The notes beneath the pieces were generated by a model that saw only the letters and a list, made by a program, of their open reading frames with translations, did not search any database and had not been told where the DNA came from. The translations under genes and the position numbers were made by a program. 64,000 nucleotides of DNA, taken from Sphingomonadales bacterium 32-65-25. GTDB taxonomy: Bacteria > Pseudomonadota > Alphaproteobacteria > Sphingomonadales > Sphingomonadaceae. The stretch covers positions 186,001-250,000 of the forward strand of contig NCEU01000005.1 of NCBI GenBank assembly GCA_002280855.1, read 5' to 3'. Each line of letters starts with the position of its first letter. The first letter of the stretch is position 1. Positions 35,460 through 44,753 of the stretch are shown here, one piece after another.

Positions 35460-37250
35460 TCAGAACATCTCGGCGGGCAGCGCCATCACGGGTTCGGCGC
35501 CGGCTTCCAGTTGGGATTTCAGGCTGGCGGTTTCGGGCAGCACGCGGGCAGCGAAGAACCGGGCCGTGGTGAGTTTCGCGTTGTGGAAATCGGGATCAGC
35601 CGTACCGGCATCAAGCGCGGCCAGCGATGCACCGGCCATCTTCAGCCACATATGACCCAGTGCGACATGGCCCATCATCCGCATGAACGCCGTCGCGCCG
35701 GCCCCGGCATTGTCGGGATTGGCCATGCCGTTCTGCAGCAGCCACATCACCCCGGCCTGCACATCGCCCAACGCGCGGGCCAATGGCTGCGCGATGAAGG
35801 CCAGCCGTTCATCAGTCGCCGCGGCGATGTCGCCGGCCACCAGCCCGAGCCACGCCTGCGTGCCGCGCCCGCCTTTGGAGCCCAGCTTGCGGCCGACCAG
35901 ATCGAGCGCCTGGATGCCGTTGGTGCCTTCATAGATCATGGCGATGCGGGCATCGCGCACGAACTGATCCATGCCCCATTCGGCGATATAACCATGGCCG
36001 CCCAACACCTGCTGGCAATTGGTGGCGACCTCGTAACCGCGATCGGTGCCATAGCCCTTGATGACCGGGGTGAGCAGGCTGATCAGATCGTCGGCCATCT
36101 CGCGCTCGGCGGCGTCGGTGGCCTTGCGCGACAGATCAACCCGGATCGCGCCCCACAGCATCAGCGCGCGCATGCCTTCGGTATAGCTGCGCGCATCCAT
36201 CAGCATGCGCCGCACATCGGGGTGGACGATGATCGGATCGGCCTTGCCTTCGGGGTTCTTCGCACCGGTCAGGCTGCGGCCCTGCAGGCGGCCTTTCGCA
36301 TACTCAACCGCGTTCTGGTACGCCGCATCGGCCTGCGCCAGGCCCTGGATACCCACGCCCAACCGCGCCGCGTTCATCATGATGAACATGGCGGCGAGAC
36401 CCTTCATCTCCTCGCCCAGCATATAGCCGGTCGCGCCATCATAGTTCATCACGCAGGTGGCGTTGGCGTGGATGCCCATCTTATGTTCGATGCTGCCGCA
36501 GGACACCGCGTTGCGCGCGCCCAGCGCGCCATCGTCGTTCACGATGAACTTGGGCACGATGAACAGGCTGATGCCCTTCACACTGTCCGGCGCGCCCGGC
36601 GTCTTGGCCAGCACGAGGTGGATGATGTTGTCCGACAGGTCATGCTCGCCGGCGGAGATGAAGATCTTGGTGCCGGTGACCGACCAGCTGCCATCGGCGT
36701 TGGGTTCGGCGCGGGTGCGGATCAGGCCGAGATCGGTGCCACACTGCGGCTCGGTCAGGTTCATGGTGCCGGTCCAGCGGCCCTGCACCATGTTGGGCAG
36801 CCACTTGGCCTTCTGCTCCGGCGAGCCCACCACCTCGATCGCCGCCTGCGCGCCTTCCGACAGGCCGGGATACATGCCGAACGCCATGTTGGAAGCGGCG
36901 ATATACTCCTGCAGCACCGCACCGATGGTGTAGGGCAGGCCCTGGCCGCCGTGATGCGGGTCGGCGATCAGCCCGCCCCAGCCGCCATCGCAGAATTGCT
37001 TGTAGGCATCGCGGAAGCCATCCGGCGCGGTCACGCTGCCATCAGGGTGGCGGGTGCAGCCTTGGCGGTCACCCGGGAGGTTGAGCGGCGCCAGCACTTC
37101 GCCGCAGAATTTGCCGCCTTCATTCAGCACGGCCTCGACCAGATCGGGCGAGACGGCCTCGAAACCCGGCACATGGGACTGGTTGTAGAGGCCGGCCACG
37201 GCCTCCAGCACGAACAGCGTGTCTTTCACCGGGGCGCGATAGGTGGGCAT
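35460..37250 (-). CDS. Acyl-CoA dehydrogenase
   Basis: FAD enzyme for the first step of beta-oxidation, of the long 596-residue type with an extra C-terminal domain. It shows an N-terminal extension [15 protein letters not shown], the flavin/substrate segment [34 protein letters not shown], and the C-terminal catalytic glutamate region [22 protein letters not shown]. The extra domain at the end is the acetyl-CoA-dehydrogenase-like C-terminal region. Five bases separate it from the MerR gene upstream, so it is the first enzyme gene of that operon. Confidence 0.93.
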   Translation of the reverse strand: MPTYRAPVKDTLFVLEAVAGLYNQSHVPGFEAVSPDLVEAVLNEGGKFCGEVLAPLNLPGDRQGCTRHPDGSVTAPDGFRDAYKQFCDGGWGGLIADPHHGGQGLPYTIGAVLQEYIAASNMAFGMYPGLSEGAQAAIEVVGSPEQKAKWLPNMVQGRWTGTMNLTEPQCGTDLGLIRTRAEPNADGSWSVTGTKIFISAGEHDLSDNIIHLVLAKTPGAPDSVKGISLFIVPKFIVNDDGALGARNAVSCGSIEHKMGIHANATCVMNYDGATGYMLGEEMKGLAAMFIMMNAARLGVGIQGLAQADAAYQNAVEYAKGRLQGRSLTGAKNPEGKADPIIVHPDVRRMLMDARSYTEGMRALMLWGAIRVDLSRKATDAAEREMADDLISLLTPVIKGYGTDRGYEVATNCQQVLGGHGYIAEWGMDQFVRDARIAMIYEGTNGIQALDLVGRKLGSKGGRGTQAWLGLVAGDIAAATDERLAFIAQPLARALGDVQAGVMWLLQNGMANPDNAGAGATAFMRMMGHVALGHMWLKMAGASLAALDAGTADPDFHNAKLTTARFFAARVLPETASLKSQLEAGAEPVMALPAEMF

Positions 37251-37254
37251 GGAA

Positions 37255-37719
37255 TCAGGCTTTCATCGATTGTTCGACGATGTCGCAAAATTGTTGCAGC
37301 TCGGAGATGGTGGCGTCGATATCGGCGCGTTGTTCTTCCAGCAGAGCGACCCGCGCGCGGCATTTTTCCAGCGTGACGCGCTTCTGCGTCAGCCGGTGAT
37401 CGCCCACGTCATACAGATCGATCATCTCGCGGATTTCGGCGAGGCTGAACCCGACATTCTTGGCCCGCAAAATCCACGCCAGCCGGGCGCGATCGCGGCG
37501 CGAATAAATACGATTCTGCCCCTGCCGCTCCGGCGCGATCAGGCCCTGATCTTCGTAAAATCGGATAGCGCGCGGCGTGATGTTGAAGGCCAGCGCCAGC
37601 TCGGTGATCGAAAAATGGCTCGCATCACCAGCGGCGGGCGGGGCGGGCGCGGTGGCAAAGGCATGCAGCAGCGCCGCGGGCGACTCGTCGTTTTGGGGAG
37701 CCTCAGCCGGATTGCTCAT
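37255..37719 (-). CDS. MerR family transcriptional regulator
   Basis: A 154-residue regulator. A disordered N-terminus (about residues 1-33) precedes the MerR winged helix FSITELALAFNITPRAIRFYEDQGLIAPERQGQNRIYSRRDRARL. The dimerisation coiled coil runs from RLTQKRVTLEKCRARVALLEEQRADID to the end. It resembles LiuR-type regulators of acyl-CoA degradation. No metal-binding cysteine cluster is present at the C-terminus; the single Cys in QQFCDIV is isolated. It heads the beta-oxidation operon and probably controls it through the dyad just upstream. Confidence 0.88.
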   Translation of the reverse strand: MSNPAEAPQNDESPAALLHAFATAPAPPAAGDASHFSITELALAFNITPRAIRFYEDQGLIAPERQGQNRIYSRRDRARLAWILRAKNVGFSLAEIREMIDLYDVGDHRLTQKRVTLEKCRARVALLEEQRADIDATISELQQFCDIVEQSMKA

Positions 37720-37734
37720 GGGCGAAGGGGGTAG

Positions 37735-37756
37735 TTGACGTTTACGTTAAGGTCAA
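37735..37756 (-). promoter_or_regulatory. Candidate MerR operator
   Basis: A dyad starts with TTGAC and ends with GTCAA, with the near-palindrome TTTACGTTAA inside. It lies 15 bp upstream of the MerR start and overlaps the 3' end of the NAD(P)-binding gene. Minus-strand TTGACC can serve as a -35 element. ACGT-centred dyads of this kind are described for LiuR-type MerR proteins. Confidence 0.5.
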
Positions 37757-38434
37757 GCTGCCGATGGCGCGGTTGGTGTGGCGGAACACGCCGGGTTCGT
37801 TGGACTTTGTCAGCGCAATGATGGCGCCTGCTACCGCTTCCGCTGGCAGGCTGCCGAGGTCGCGCGGCAGGGCGAGGTCCATTACGGGCGCGGCCCATTG
37901 CAGGAAGCGTTCCACCGGGCGGCGTTCCGCACGCGGGCCGATGAGGAGGCCGGGTTGGAGGATATCGAGGCGGGTAAAGGCCATGGCCGCCAGCGCCGCT
38001 TCCACCTCGCCTTTGGTGCGCGGGTAGAGCAGGCTGGCCTTGGGGTTGGCGCCGACGCTGCTGACCAGAATGAAGTGCGTCACCCCCGCCGCTTTTGCTG
38101 CGCGGGCGAAGGCCAGTACGGCGTCATGATCGACGGCGCGGAACGCGGCATCGCTGCCCGCCTTGGCCCGCGTGGTGCCGAGCGCGCAGACGGCGACCTG
38201 CGCTTCCGGCAGCGGTGGCAGATCGTCGAAATCGGCGACCACACCGGGCCGGCCGATGGGGCGGCGCGTGATGGGGATAATCTCAAGTTCATTCGTCGCC
38301 CCGGGCTTGACCCGGGGCCCCGCTTCCTTGTCCGCCGAAGATAAGCGGGGCCCCGGATCAAGTCCGGGGCGACGGGGACTTTTTAACACAAGCCCGCCGA
38401 CAAGGCCGGTCGCACCGGCCAGCAACATCCTCAC
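37742..38434 (-). CDS. NAD(P)-binding Rossmann protein carrying an in-frame repeat insertion
   Basis: A 230-residue atypical short-chain dehydrogenase (NAD(P)H-binding, YwnB/HTATIP2-like). The dinucleotide motif GATGLVGGLVL opens the protein, and VAVCALGTTRAKAGSDAAFRAVDHD, HFILVSSVGANP and YPRTKGEVEAAL (YxxxK-like) follow. Between the first Rossmann helix and the next strand (EIIPITRRPIG) lie 27 residues encoded exactly by an 81-bp palindromic repeat (38294-38374). The frame is kept and the rest of the fold looks intact. The start is GTG at 38434, overlapping the P450 stop (GTGA). Confidence 0.82.
   Translation of the reverse strand: MRMLLAGATGLVGGLVLKSPRRPGLDPGPRLSSADKEAGPRVKPGATNELEIIPITRRPIGRPGVVADFDDLPPLPEAQVAVCALGTTRAKAGSDAAFRAVDHDAVLAFARAAKAAGVTHFILVSSVGANPKASLLYPRTKGEVEAALAAMAFTRLDILQPGLLIGPRAERRPVERFLQWAAPVMDLALPRDLGSLPAEAVAGAIIALTKSNEPGVFRHTNRAIGSLTLT
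38294..38374. repeat. 81-bp palindromic element inserted in frame in a coding region
   Basis: Two 32-bp arms (38294-38325 and 38343-38374) are inverted copies with 30 of 32 matches around a 17-bp centre. Each arm is itself a hairpin: CCCCGGG-CTTGA-CCCGGGG in one, and CCCCGGA-TCAAG-TCCGGGG in the other. The two arm differences fall on paired positions and are compensatory. The length is exactly 27 codons and no stop occurs in the gene's frame. Confidence 0.85.
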
Positions 38435-39636
38435 GGGCGAACCCAGAGCTGCTGCACACCGTTGAACGCCGCCGAGATATTGCGCTCGATGGGATCGCCA
38501 GTGAGCGCCAGGCCGGGGAAGCGCGCGAACAGGCGGGTCAGCGCGATTTCGGCTTCGGCGCGGGCCAGCGGCGCGCCCAGGCAGAAATGCACCCCGCCAC
38601 CGAAGGCAAAGTGCGTCTTATCGGCCCGGTCGATATCGAACGTGAGCGGGTCTGCGTGCAGCGCCGGGTCCTGCCCGGCGGCCATCAGGAACGTCGTCAC
38701 CGCTTCGCCGGCGCGCACCGGGCAGCCGCCAATCTCGCGCGGAGCCAAGGGAATGCGCAAGCTCTGCACCACTGGCGGGTCGAGCCGCAGTGTTTCCTCG
38801 ATGGCGTCGGCGATGCGGGCCGGGTTGGCCTGTACCTTGGCCAGTTGTTCGGGATGGCGCAGCAGCGCGAGCACGCAATTGCCAATGAGGTCGGTGGTGG
38901 TGAGGTTCCCGGCCAGCAGCAGCAGGTTGCACATGGTGACGATTTCTTCGGTCGTCAGCCGATCGCCGCCATCGTCCACCGCCACCAGCGCGCTGATCAG
39001 GTCATCGCGCGGAGCCGCGCGGCGTTCCGCAATGGCGCGTTCGAAATAGGCCGACAGTTCATCGGCATTGGCTTTCAGCGCCGCCAGAAACTCGGGTGAA
39101 CGAATGGGCGAAAACACATTGGCCAGCGCCTTCGACCAGCGCCGGAAATCGCCCACGTCGGCTGCGTCCACCCCCAGCATGGCGGCAATGACGATAATCG
39201 GCAGTGGCGAGGCAAAGCTTTCGATCAAGTCGAACTTGTCCTGGCCCGCCACGGCATCAAGCAGTTCATCAGCCACGGCCCGCACGCGCGGCTTCACCGC
39301 TTCGATGGCGCGGGCATTGAAGGCGTGGGTGACCAGCCGGCGCAGGCGGGCGTGATCAGGATCATCCAGCACCAGCATGGAACGCGGCGCTTCCCGGTCC
39401 TGCATGGTGGCCAGTTTCTGCACGATGGTATCGGACGCGGCGTTGCGCTGATCAACCGACAGGCTGCGATCCTTCAGCGTGGCGGCCACATCGGCGGCGC
39501 GGGTGAGCAGCACGCGGCCCAGCACCTTGTCGTCATGCACCGGATCGGCGGCGCGCAGCGCATCGAAGCGCTCGTGCGGGCGGTTGCGGAACACCTCGTC
39601 GAACACGGTCATCTCAAGGCCGGTTGGCAGCGTCAT
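38431..39636 (-). CDS. Cytochrome P450
   Basis: A 401-residue soluble class I-type P450. The I-helix has LLLLAGNLTTTD with the oxygen-activating threonine, the K-helix ExxR is EETLR, and the heme loop is FAFGGGVHFCLGAPLARAE with the axial cysteine. The N-terminus has no membrane anchor, as usual for bacteria. The substrate is unknown, and no ferredoxin or reductase gene is adjacent. It overlaps hisI (ATGA) upstream and the NAD(P)-binding gene (GTGA) downstream, so the three are translationally coupled. Confidence 0.93.
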   Translation of the reverse strand: MTLPTGLEMTVFDEVFRNRPHERFDALRAADPVHDDKVLGRVLLTRAADVAATLKDRSLSVDQRNAASDTIVQKLATMQDREAPRSMLVLDDPDHARLRRLVTHAFNARAIEAVKPRVRAVADELLDAVAGQDKFDLIESFASPLPIIVIAAMLGVDAADVGDFRRWSKALANVFSPIRSPEFLAALKANADELSAYFERAIAERRAAPRDDLISALVAVDDGGDRLTTEEIVTMCNLLLLAGNLTTTDLIGNCVLALLRHPEQLAKVQANPARIADAIEETLRLDPPVVQSLRIPLAPREIGGCPVRAGEAVTTFLMAAGQDPALHADPLTFDIDRADKTHFAFGGGVHFCLGAPLARAEAEIALTRLFARFPGLALTGDPIERNISAAFNGVQQLWVRP

Positions 39637-40004
39637 TCACCGTCTCCGATCATCACCAGCCGGCCGCCATCGAGCCGGCGGTAGAAGCAATCCCGCCGGC
39701 CAGTGTGGCAGGCCGGGCCGGCCGGCTCAACCCGCAACAACAGGCAATCCTGATCGCAATCCACCCTTATTTCCACCACGCGCTGGATGGCCCCCGACGT
39801 GGCGCCCTTGTGCCACAATTCCCGCCGGCTGCGACTCCAGTAATGCGCCTCGCCGGTGGCCAGCGTCGCCGCCAGCGCATCGGCATTCATGTGCGCCACC
39901 ATCAACACCGCGCCGCTGGCCGCATCCACCGCCACGGCGGTGAGCAGATCATCGGCGCCCCACCTGGGCCGGAACTCCAGCGTTTCATCCACGGCTTGGC
40001 TCAT
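39633..40004 (-). CDS. hisI: Phosphoribosyl-AMP cyclohydrolase
   Basis: Third step of histidine synthesis. The 123-residue product has MVAHMNADALAATLATGEAHYWSRSRRELWHKGATSG and the metal ligands in VDCDQDCLLLRVEPAGPACHTGRRDCFYR. It is a stand-alone hisI without the hisE domain. The ATG at 40004 gives the family-like N-terminus; an in-frame ATG at 40019 would add five residues. It is first in an overlapping trio with a P450 and an NAD(P)-binding protein, an unexpected context, and is divergent from purF. Confidence 0.92.
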   Translation of the reverse strand: MSQAVDETLEFRPRWGADDLLTAVAVDAASGAVLMVAHMNADALAATLATGEAHYWSRSRRELWHKGATSGAIQRVVEIRVDCDQDCLLLRVEPAGPACHTGRRDCFYRRLDGGRLVMIGDGE

Positions 40005-40094
40005 ATGTGACACTTTCATCACAAGACAGGTGCAGACAAAGCGGACTGCCCACCCTATATGGCCCGGCATCTGCCGAATGACAAAGGCCACCAC

Positions 40095-41561
40095 ATGGAC
40101 AAGATGCTCACCACCGATCCGTGGGAAGACGATCATCTCCACGAGGAATGCGGTGTGTTTGCGGTTTATGGTGCCGAAGGTGCGGCCGCGCTGGTGGCAC
40201 TTGGCCTGCATGCGCTGCAGCACCGCGGCCAGGAAGCCGCCGGAATCACCACGTTCGATGGCAAGGAATTCCACACCCACCGCGCCATGGGGCATGTGGC
40301 GGGCAATTTCGACAATGATTCGGTGATCAACAAGCTGAAGGGCGAGATCGCCATCGGCCACAATCGCTATTCCACCACGGGTGAAACCGCGCTCAGGAAC
40401 GTGCAGCCGCTGTTTGCCGAACTGGCCAGCGGCGGCTTTGCCGTTGCGCACAACGGCAATATCTCCAACGCCACCACCTTGCGCCGCGAACTGGTGCGGC
40501 GCGGATCGATCTTCCAGTCGACCAGCGATACCGAGGTGATCATCCACCTTGTTGCCACCTCGTCCTATCGCACCCTGCTCGATCGCTTCATCGATGCGCT
40601 GAAGCGGGTGGAAGGCGCCTACAGCCTGATCTGCCTCACCGCCGAAGGCATGCTGGCCTGCCGCGATCCACTCGGTATCAGGCCGCTGGTGCTGGGCCGG
40701 CTGGGCGATTCATATATCCTCGCCTCCGAAACCGTTGCGCTCGACATCGTGGGGGCGACCTTCCTGCGCTCGGTCGAACCGGGCGAGTTGATCATCATCT
40801 CCGGGCGCGGCCTGCGCTCGATCCGTCCGTTCGCGCCGGTGCGGGCGCGGCCGTGCATCTTCGAACATGTTTATTTCAGCCGCCCCGATTCGATGATGGA
40901 CGGCAGCAGCGTGTATGAAGTGCGCAAGCGCATCGGTGCCGAGCTGGCCCGCGAGAATCCGGTGGAAGCCGACATGGTGGTGCCGGTGCCCGACAGCGGC
41001 GTGCCCGGCGCCATCGGTTACGCGCAGGAAAGCGGCATCCCGTTCGAACTGGGCATCATCCGCAGCCATTATATCGGCCGGACGTTCATTCAGCCCGGCG
41101 ACCAGATCCGCAATCTTGGCGTCAAGCTGAAGCATAATGCCAACCGCGCGCTGATCGCCGGCAAGCGCATCGTGCTGATCGACGATTCGATCGTGCGCGG
41201 CACCACATCGGTCAAGATCGTGCAGATGCTGCGCGAAGCCGGCGCCGAAGAAGTGCATATGCGCATCGCCAGCCCGCCGACGCGGCACAGCTGCTTCTAT
41301 GGCGTCGACACGCCGGAACGGTCCAAGCTGCTGGCGGCGCAGATGGATGTCGAGCGGATGCGCGATTACATCAAGGTGGACAGCCTGTCGTTCCTCTCGA
41401 TCGACGGCCTCTATCGCGCCGTGGGTGAACCCACCCGCGACGAGCACGCGCCGCAATATTGCGATGCCTGCTTCACCGGCGATTACCCGACCCGCCTGAC
41501 CGACCAGGAAGAAGCGGAAGTGCCGGACCAGTTGAGCCTGCTGGCCGAGCGCGTCATCTGA
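40095..41561 (+). CDS. purF: Amidophosphoribosyltransferase
   Basis: First committed step of purine synthesis. The 488-residue product has a short propeptide ending before the nucleophile in [10 protein letters not shown], so autoprocessing to expose the cysteine is expected. [11 protein letters not shown] and the glutaminase domain follow. The C-terminal phosphoribosyltransferase has the PRPP loop [13 protein letters not shown]. The ATG at 40095 has AAAGG about 7 nt upstream; a start at 40059 is also open. C-terminal cysteines ([17 protein letters not shown]) match forms that can carry an FeS cluster. Confidence 0.95.
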   Translation: MDKMLTTDPWEDDHLHEECGVFAVYGAEGAAALVALGLHALQHRGQEAAGITTFDGKEFHTHRAMGHVAGNFDNDSVINKLKGEIAIGHNRYSTTGETALRNVQPLFAELASGGFAVAHNGNISNATTLRRELVRRGSIFQSTSDTEVIIHLVATSSYRTLLDRFIDALKRVEGAYSLICLTAEGMLACRDPLGIRPLVLGRLGDSYILASETVALDIVGATFLRSVEPGELIIISGRGLRSIRPFAPVRARPCIFEHVYFSRPDSMMDGSSVYEVRKRIGAELARENPVEADMVVPVPDSGVPGAIGYAQESGIPFELGIIRSHYIGRTFIQPGDQIRNLGVKLKHNANRALIAGKRIVLIDDSIVRGTTSVKIVQMLREAGAEEVHMRIASPPTRHSCFYGVDTPERSKLLAAQMDVERMRDYIKVDSLSFLSIDGLYRAVGEPTRDEHAPQYCDACFTGDYPTRLTDQEEAEVPDQLSLLAERVI

Positions 41562-41601
41562 GGCGCTTGCCCTGCCCGTCCCTGCCGCCTAAGGCCGCCG
41601 C

Positions 41602-42273
41602 ATGACCGATATCACGACCAAGAAACTCGCCCTCGTTACCGGCGCCAGCCGCGGCATTGGCGCGGCCACGGCCGAAATGCTGGCCCGCGAAGGCTGGCAC
41701 GTGATCATCACCGCCCGCACCGAAGCCGGGCTGGCCGAGCTGGACGACCGCATCCACAAGGCCGGCGGCAGCGCCACCATCGCGCCGTTCGATCTGGCCG
41801 ATTATGACGCCATCGACCGGCTGGGCAGTGCCATCGGTGCGCGCTGGGGCCGGGTGGATGCGCTGATCCTCAATGCGGCGCAACTGGGCACGCTGGCCCC
41901 GGTGCCGCATCTTGATCTGAAGGAATGGGACAAGCTGATTGCGCTCAATCTCACCGCCAACATGCGGCTGATCCGGGCGCTTGATCCCTGGCTGCGCCAA
42001 TCGGCGGCGGGCCATGTCGTGGCCGTCACCTCGTCGGTGGCCGCCAGCCCACGCGCCTATTGGGGCGGCTATGCCGCGACCAAGGCGGCGCTGGAAAACC
42101 TGGTGAGCACCTATGGCGAGGAGGTGAAGAACGTTTCCCCGATCCGCACGCACATCATTGATCCCGGCGCCACCCGCACCGTGATGCGCGCCCGCGCCTA
42201 TCCGGGCGAAGATCCGGCCCGGCTGAAGCCGCCGGAAGACGCGGCGCGGCTGATCCTCGACCGGCTGGGCTGA
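41602..42273 (+). CDS. Short-chain dehydrogenase/reductase
   Basis: A 223-residue classical SDR. TGASRGIGAATAEML binds NAD(P). ILNAAQLG is the NNAG-equivalent, the catalytic serine is in VVAVTSSVAASP, and the YxxxK site is YAATKAAL. Arg following the Gly motif region (TARTEAG) favours NADP(H). The substrate is unknown. It lies 40 bp downstream of purF and may be cotranscribed. It converges on def, with a hairpin in the junction. Confidence 0.88.
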   Translation: MTDITTKKLALVTGASRGIGAATAEMLAREGWHVIITARTEAGLAELDDRIHKAGGSATIAPFDLADYDAIDRLGSAIGARWGRVDALILNAAQLGTLAPVPHLDLKEWDKLIALNLTANMRLIRALDPWLRQSAAGHVVAVTSSVAASPRAYWGGYAATKAALENLVSTYGEEVKNVSPIRTHIIDPGATRTVMRARAYPGEDPARLKPPEDAARLILDRLG

Positions 42274-42278
42274 AACCG

Positions 42279-42296
42279 GCGCCGCTCAGGCGGCGC
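42279..42296. terminator. Hairpin at the SDR/def convergent junction
   Basis: GCGCCGC-TCAG-GCGGCGC is a perfect 7-bp stem whose loop contains the first base of the def stop codon. There is no T-run on either strand, so factor-independent termination is doubtful. Confidence 0.35.
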
Positions 42297-42843
42297 GGCT
42301 GGTCTTGCGCAGTTTTTCCAGCTTCTTCAGCAGCATGTCGCGCTTCAGCTTGCTGAGGTGATCGATGAACAGCACGCCGTTCAGATGGTCCATCTCGTGC
42401 TGCAGGCAGGTGGCGAGCAGGCCATCAAGCTTCTCGTCGTGGGCCTTGCCCTGCTCGTCGAGCCATTTGACCTGGATTTCGGCCGGGCGCTGCACATCGG
42501 CATACATTTCCGGGACCGACAGGCAGCCTTCCTGATAGACTGACAGTTCGTCGGATTCCCAAATGATCTCCGGGTTGATGAACACGCGCGGTTCTTTCAC
42601 GCGCACGATCTTTTCGGGATCAGCGTCTTCCGGCGTGTCATCGGCTTCGCGCTGCAGATCGATCACCAGGATGCGTTCCGCCACGCCCACCTGGATGGCG
42701 GCGAGGCCGATGCCGGGCGCGTCATACATGGTTTCGAACATGTCGGCGATCAGCGTGCGGTGCGCGTCGGTGACGGTTTCCACAGGCGTGCTGATTTGCT
42801 TCAGCCGCGCGTCGGGCGTTTCGATGATGGGGAGGATGGCCAT
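42286..42843 (-). CDS. def: Peptide deformylase
   Basis: Removes the N-formyl group from nascent proteins. The 185-residue metalloenzyme has the three class motifs GIGLAAIQ, EGCLSVP and QHEMDH with the metal ligands Cys, His and His. The C-terminus ends in a basic helix KLKRDMLLKKLEKLRKTSRAA. The ATG at 42843 (MAILPIIETPD) gives the standard N-terminus. The frame remains open far upstream, but that sequence is the shadow of the divergent SDR. It is monocistronic here, not paired with fmt. Confidence 0.95.
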   Translation of the reverse strand: MAILPIIETPDARLKQISTPVETVTDAHRTLIADMFETMYDAPGIGLAAIQVGVAERILVIDLQREADDTPEDADPEKIVRVKEPRVFINPEIIWESDELSVYQEGCLSVPEMYADVQRPAEIQVKWLDEQGKAHDEKLDGLLATCLQHEMDHLNGVLFIDHLSKLKRDMLLKKLEKLRKTSRAA

Positions 42844-42978
42844 GGGCGGCACGTATGGTGCAGGCGGCAGGGCGTCAAGGGCTGCGGCAATCGGCGGGCA
42901 CACCCATGAGTCACAGCTTTTCAGCCGGGCGCGGTGCGGGCAAGGTGGTGCCGACCACGCAAACAAGGGGAAGACGAC

Positions 42979-43752
42979 ATGAACCGACTGGCAGGCAAGG
43001 TGGCACTGATCACCGGCGCAGCGCAGGGCCTGGGCGAGGCGATGGCCCGCCGCATGGTGGAAGAAGGTGCCCGCGTGGTGCTGACCGACATCAACGAGGC
43101 CGGCGTGAAGGCCGTGGCGGCCAGCATCGGTGATGCCGCCGTCGCCTGCCGCCATGATGTGACCAGCCCCGAAGACTGGGCCGCTGCTGTTGCCTTTGCG
43201 GAAAGCAAGTTCGGTGGATTCCACGTGCTCGTCAACAATGCCGGCATTGCGGCCGGATCGACCGTCGAAGCCACGGATTTCGATACCTGGAAGCGCGTGC
43301 ATTCGATCGATCTCGACAGCGTGTTCCTGGGCTGCAAGCTGTCGCTCCCCACCATGGCGCGCACCGTGCGCGAAACCGATGTGCGCGGCAGCATCATCAA
43401 TCTTTCGAGCATCGCCGGCGTGATCGCCGCCCACAACAGCGCCGCCTACAACAGCGCCAAGGCCGCCGTGCGCCACCTGACCAAGAGCGTGGCGCTGCAC
43501 TGTGCCAAGCAGAAATATCGCATCACCTGCAACAGCATCCACCCGGTGTTCATCGACACGCCGATCCTGAAGGGCATCACCGACGCCATGGGCCGCGAAG
43601 CCGGGCTGGAAAAGCTGGGTCGGCAGATCCCGCTGGGCGCGGTGGGAGAACCGGATGATATCGCCTGGGCTGCCGTCTATCTGGCCAGCGATGAAGCCAA
43701 GATGGTGACTGGCCATGGCCTGTACGTGGATGGCGGCATCAGCGCGATGTGA
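42979..43752 (+). CDS. Short-chain dehydrogenase/reductase
   Basis: A 257-residue SDR. ITGAAQGLGEAMARRM is the cofactor motif, HVLVNNAGIAAG the NNAG motif, and the catalytic residues are in INLSSIAG and YNSAKAAV. The acidic residue in VVLTDINEAG at the end of beta2 indicates NAD specificity. The end WAAVYLASDEAKMVTGHGLYVDGGISAM is typical of hydroxysteroid or 3-oxoacyl dehydrogenase-type members. AAGGGGAAG is a strong ribosome-binding site. A GC-rich hairpin follows the stop. Confidence 0.9.
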   Translation: MNRLAGKVALITGAAQGLGEAMARRMVEEGARVVLTDINEAGVKAVAASIGDAAVACRHDVTSPEDWAAAVAFAESKFGGFHVLVNNAGIAAGSTVEATDFDTWKRVHSIDLDSVFLGCKLSLPTMARTVRETDVRGSIINLSSIAGVIAAHNSAAYNSAKAAVRHLTKSVALHCAKQKYRITCNSIHPVFIDTPILKGITDAMGREAGLEKLGRQIPLGAVGEPDDIAWAAVYLASDEAKMVTGHGLYVDGGISAM

Positions 43753-43756
43753 GGCA

Positions 43757-43775
43757 CCCGCCGGGAACCGGCGGG
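43757..43775 (+). terminator. Terminator-like hairpin after the SDR gene
   Basis: CCCGCCGG-GAA-CCGGCGGG is a perfect 8-bp stem starting 4 nt after the SDR stop codon. There is no T-run after it, so termination may need Rho or be partial. Confidence 0.5.
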
Positions 43776-43807
43776 ACCCGCGTTAAATGAACTATTGGTA
43801 AAATTAT

Positions 43808-44752
43808 GTGAATGGCTTGCGGTTGCAGGGCCGGCCGTTAATGCAGAAAAGGGGATCAGGGATTGGGGGTGGCGTGTTCAGTGCCAATGACATGCAGACA
43901 CGCAATGTCTTGCCAGATGTGCATTTTGCGCTTCCGGCTCAACAGCTGCGGCCACTGATCACCACTTATTATGGCGTTTCAACGCCGGTCGCGCTGGAAG
44001 ATCAACTCCATCCCGAATGGGGCAATATCCGTTTCACCATCACCGGCGAATGGACGGTGGAACGGCCCGGCTCCACCGATCCCACCGGAACGCGCGGCGC
44101 CCTGTTCGGGCCCACAGATCGCACCGCCATTGTCCGTTCGGCTGGACCGGGCCGGACAGTGGGTGTGGGACTCACGGCGATGGGCTGGGCGACGCTGGTA
44201 CAGCAGTCAGCGCATGAACATGCCAATCGCATCCACGATCTGGCCGATATCTACGGGCCCAGTGCCGAGCGCTTGTGGGCCGATCTGTGCGCCAGTGATT
44301 GGGAAGGCTGCTGTGCGCTGTTCGATCGGTTTTTCGGCAAACTCGCTGTTGCCGCACCGCCACCTGAACCGTTGATCGAACGGGTGCAACAGGCGCTGGT
44401 GAGCGGCAACATCGATACGGTGCAGGATTTCGCCGACGAACTGGCCCTGACCGAGCGCACCCTGGCGCGGCTGTGCCAACGCGCCTTCGGCTTTTCGCCC
44501 AAGCAGTTGCTGCGCCGCCAGCGCTTCCTGCGCACGCTGGCCCAGATCGGCGACAGGCTCGACCAGCCTTTGGCGACGTTGCTCGACGGCGGTTACTATG
44601 ACCAGTCGCACTTCATCCGGGAATTCAGGGCCTATATGGGCATGACGCCGCTGGCCTATTTCAACAGCCCGCGCCAGATGATGCGGCGGGCCGGCGCCGA
44701 ACGGCTGCGCACCGCCGGCGCCCGCGTGCAGGGGCTGCACCAGCAGGGCTGA
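43808..44752 (+). CDS. AraC family transcriptional regulator
   Basis: A 314-residue (or shorter) regulator. The N-terminal domain (LPAQQLRPLITTYYGVSTP... FTITGEWTVERPG) looks like the DUF6597-type sensor. The C-terminal AraC helix-turn-helix pair spans IDTVQDFADELALTERTLARLCQRAFGFSPKQLLRRQRFLRTL and GGYYDQSHFIREFRAYMGMTPLAYF. The start is uncertain: GTG 43808 and the ATG at 43841 are possible, neither with a clear ribosome-binding site. The effector is unknown. The gene may regulate its SDR neighbour. Confidence 0.85.
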   Translation: MNGLRLQGRPLMQKRGSGIGGGVFSANDMQTRNVLPDVHFALPAQQLRPLITTYYGVSTPVALEDQLHPEWGNIRFTITGEWTVERPGSTDPTGTRGALFGPTDRTAIVRSAGPGRTVGVGLTAMGWATLVQQSAHEHANRIHDLADIYGPSAERLWADLCASDWEGCCALFDRFFGKLAVAAPPPEPLIERVQQALVSGNIDTVQDFADELALTERTLARLCQRAFGFSPKQLLRRQRFLRTLAQIGDRLDQPLATLLDGGYYDQSHFIREFRAYMGMTPLAYFNSPRQMMRRAGAERLRTAGARVQGLHQQG

Positions 44753-44753
44753 T

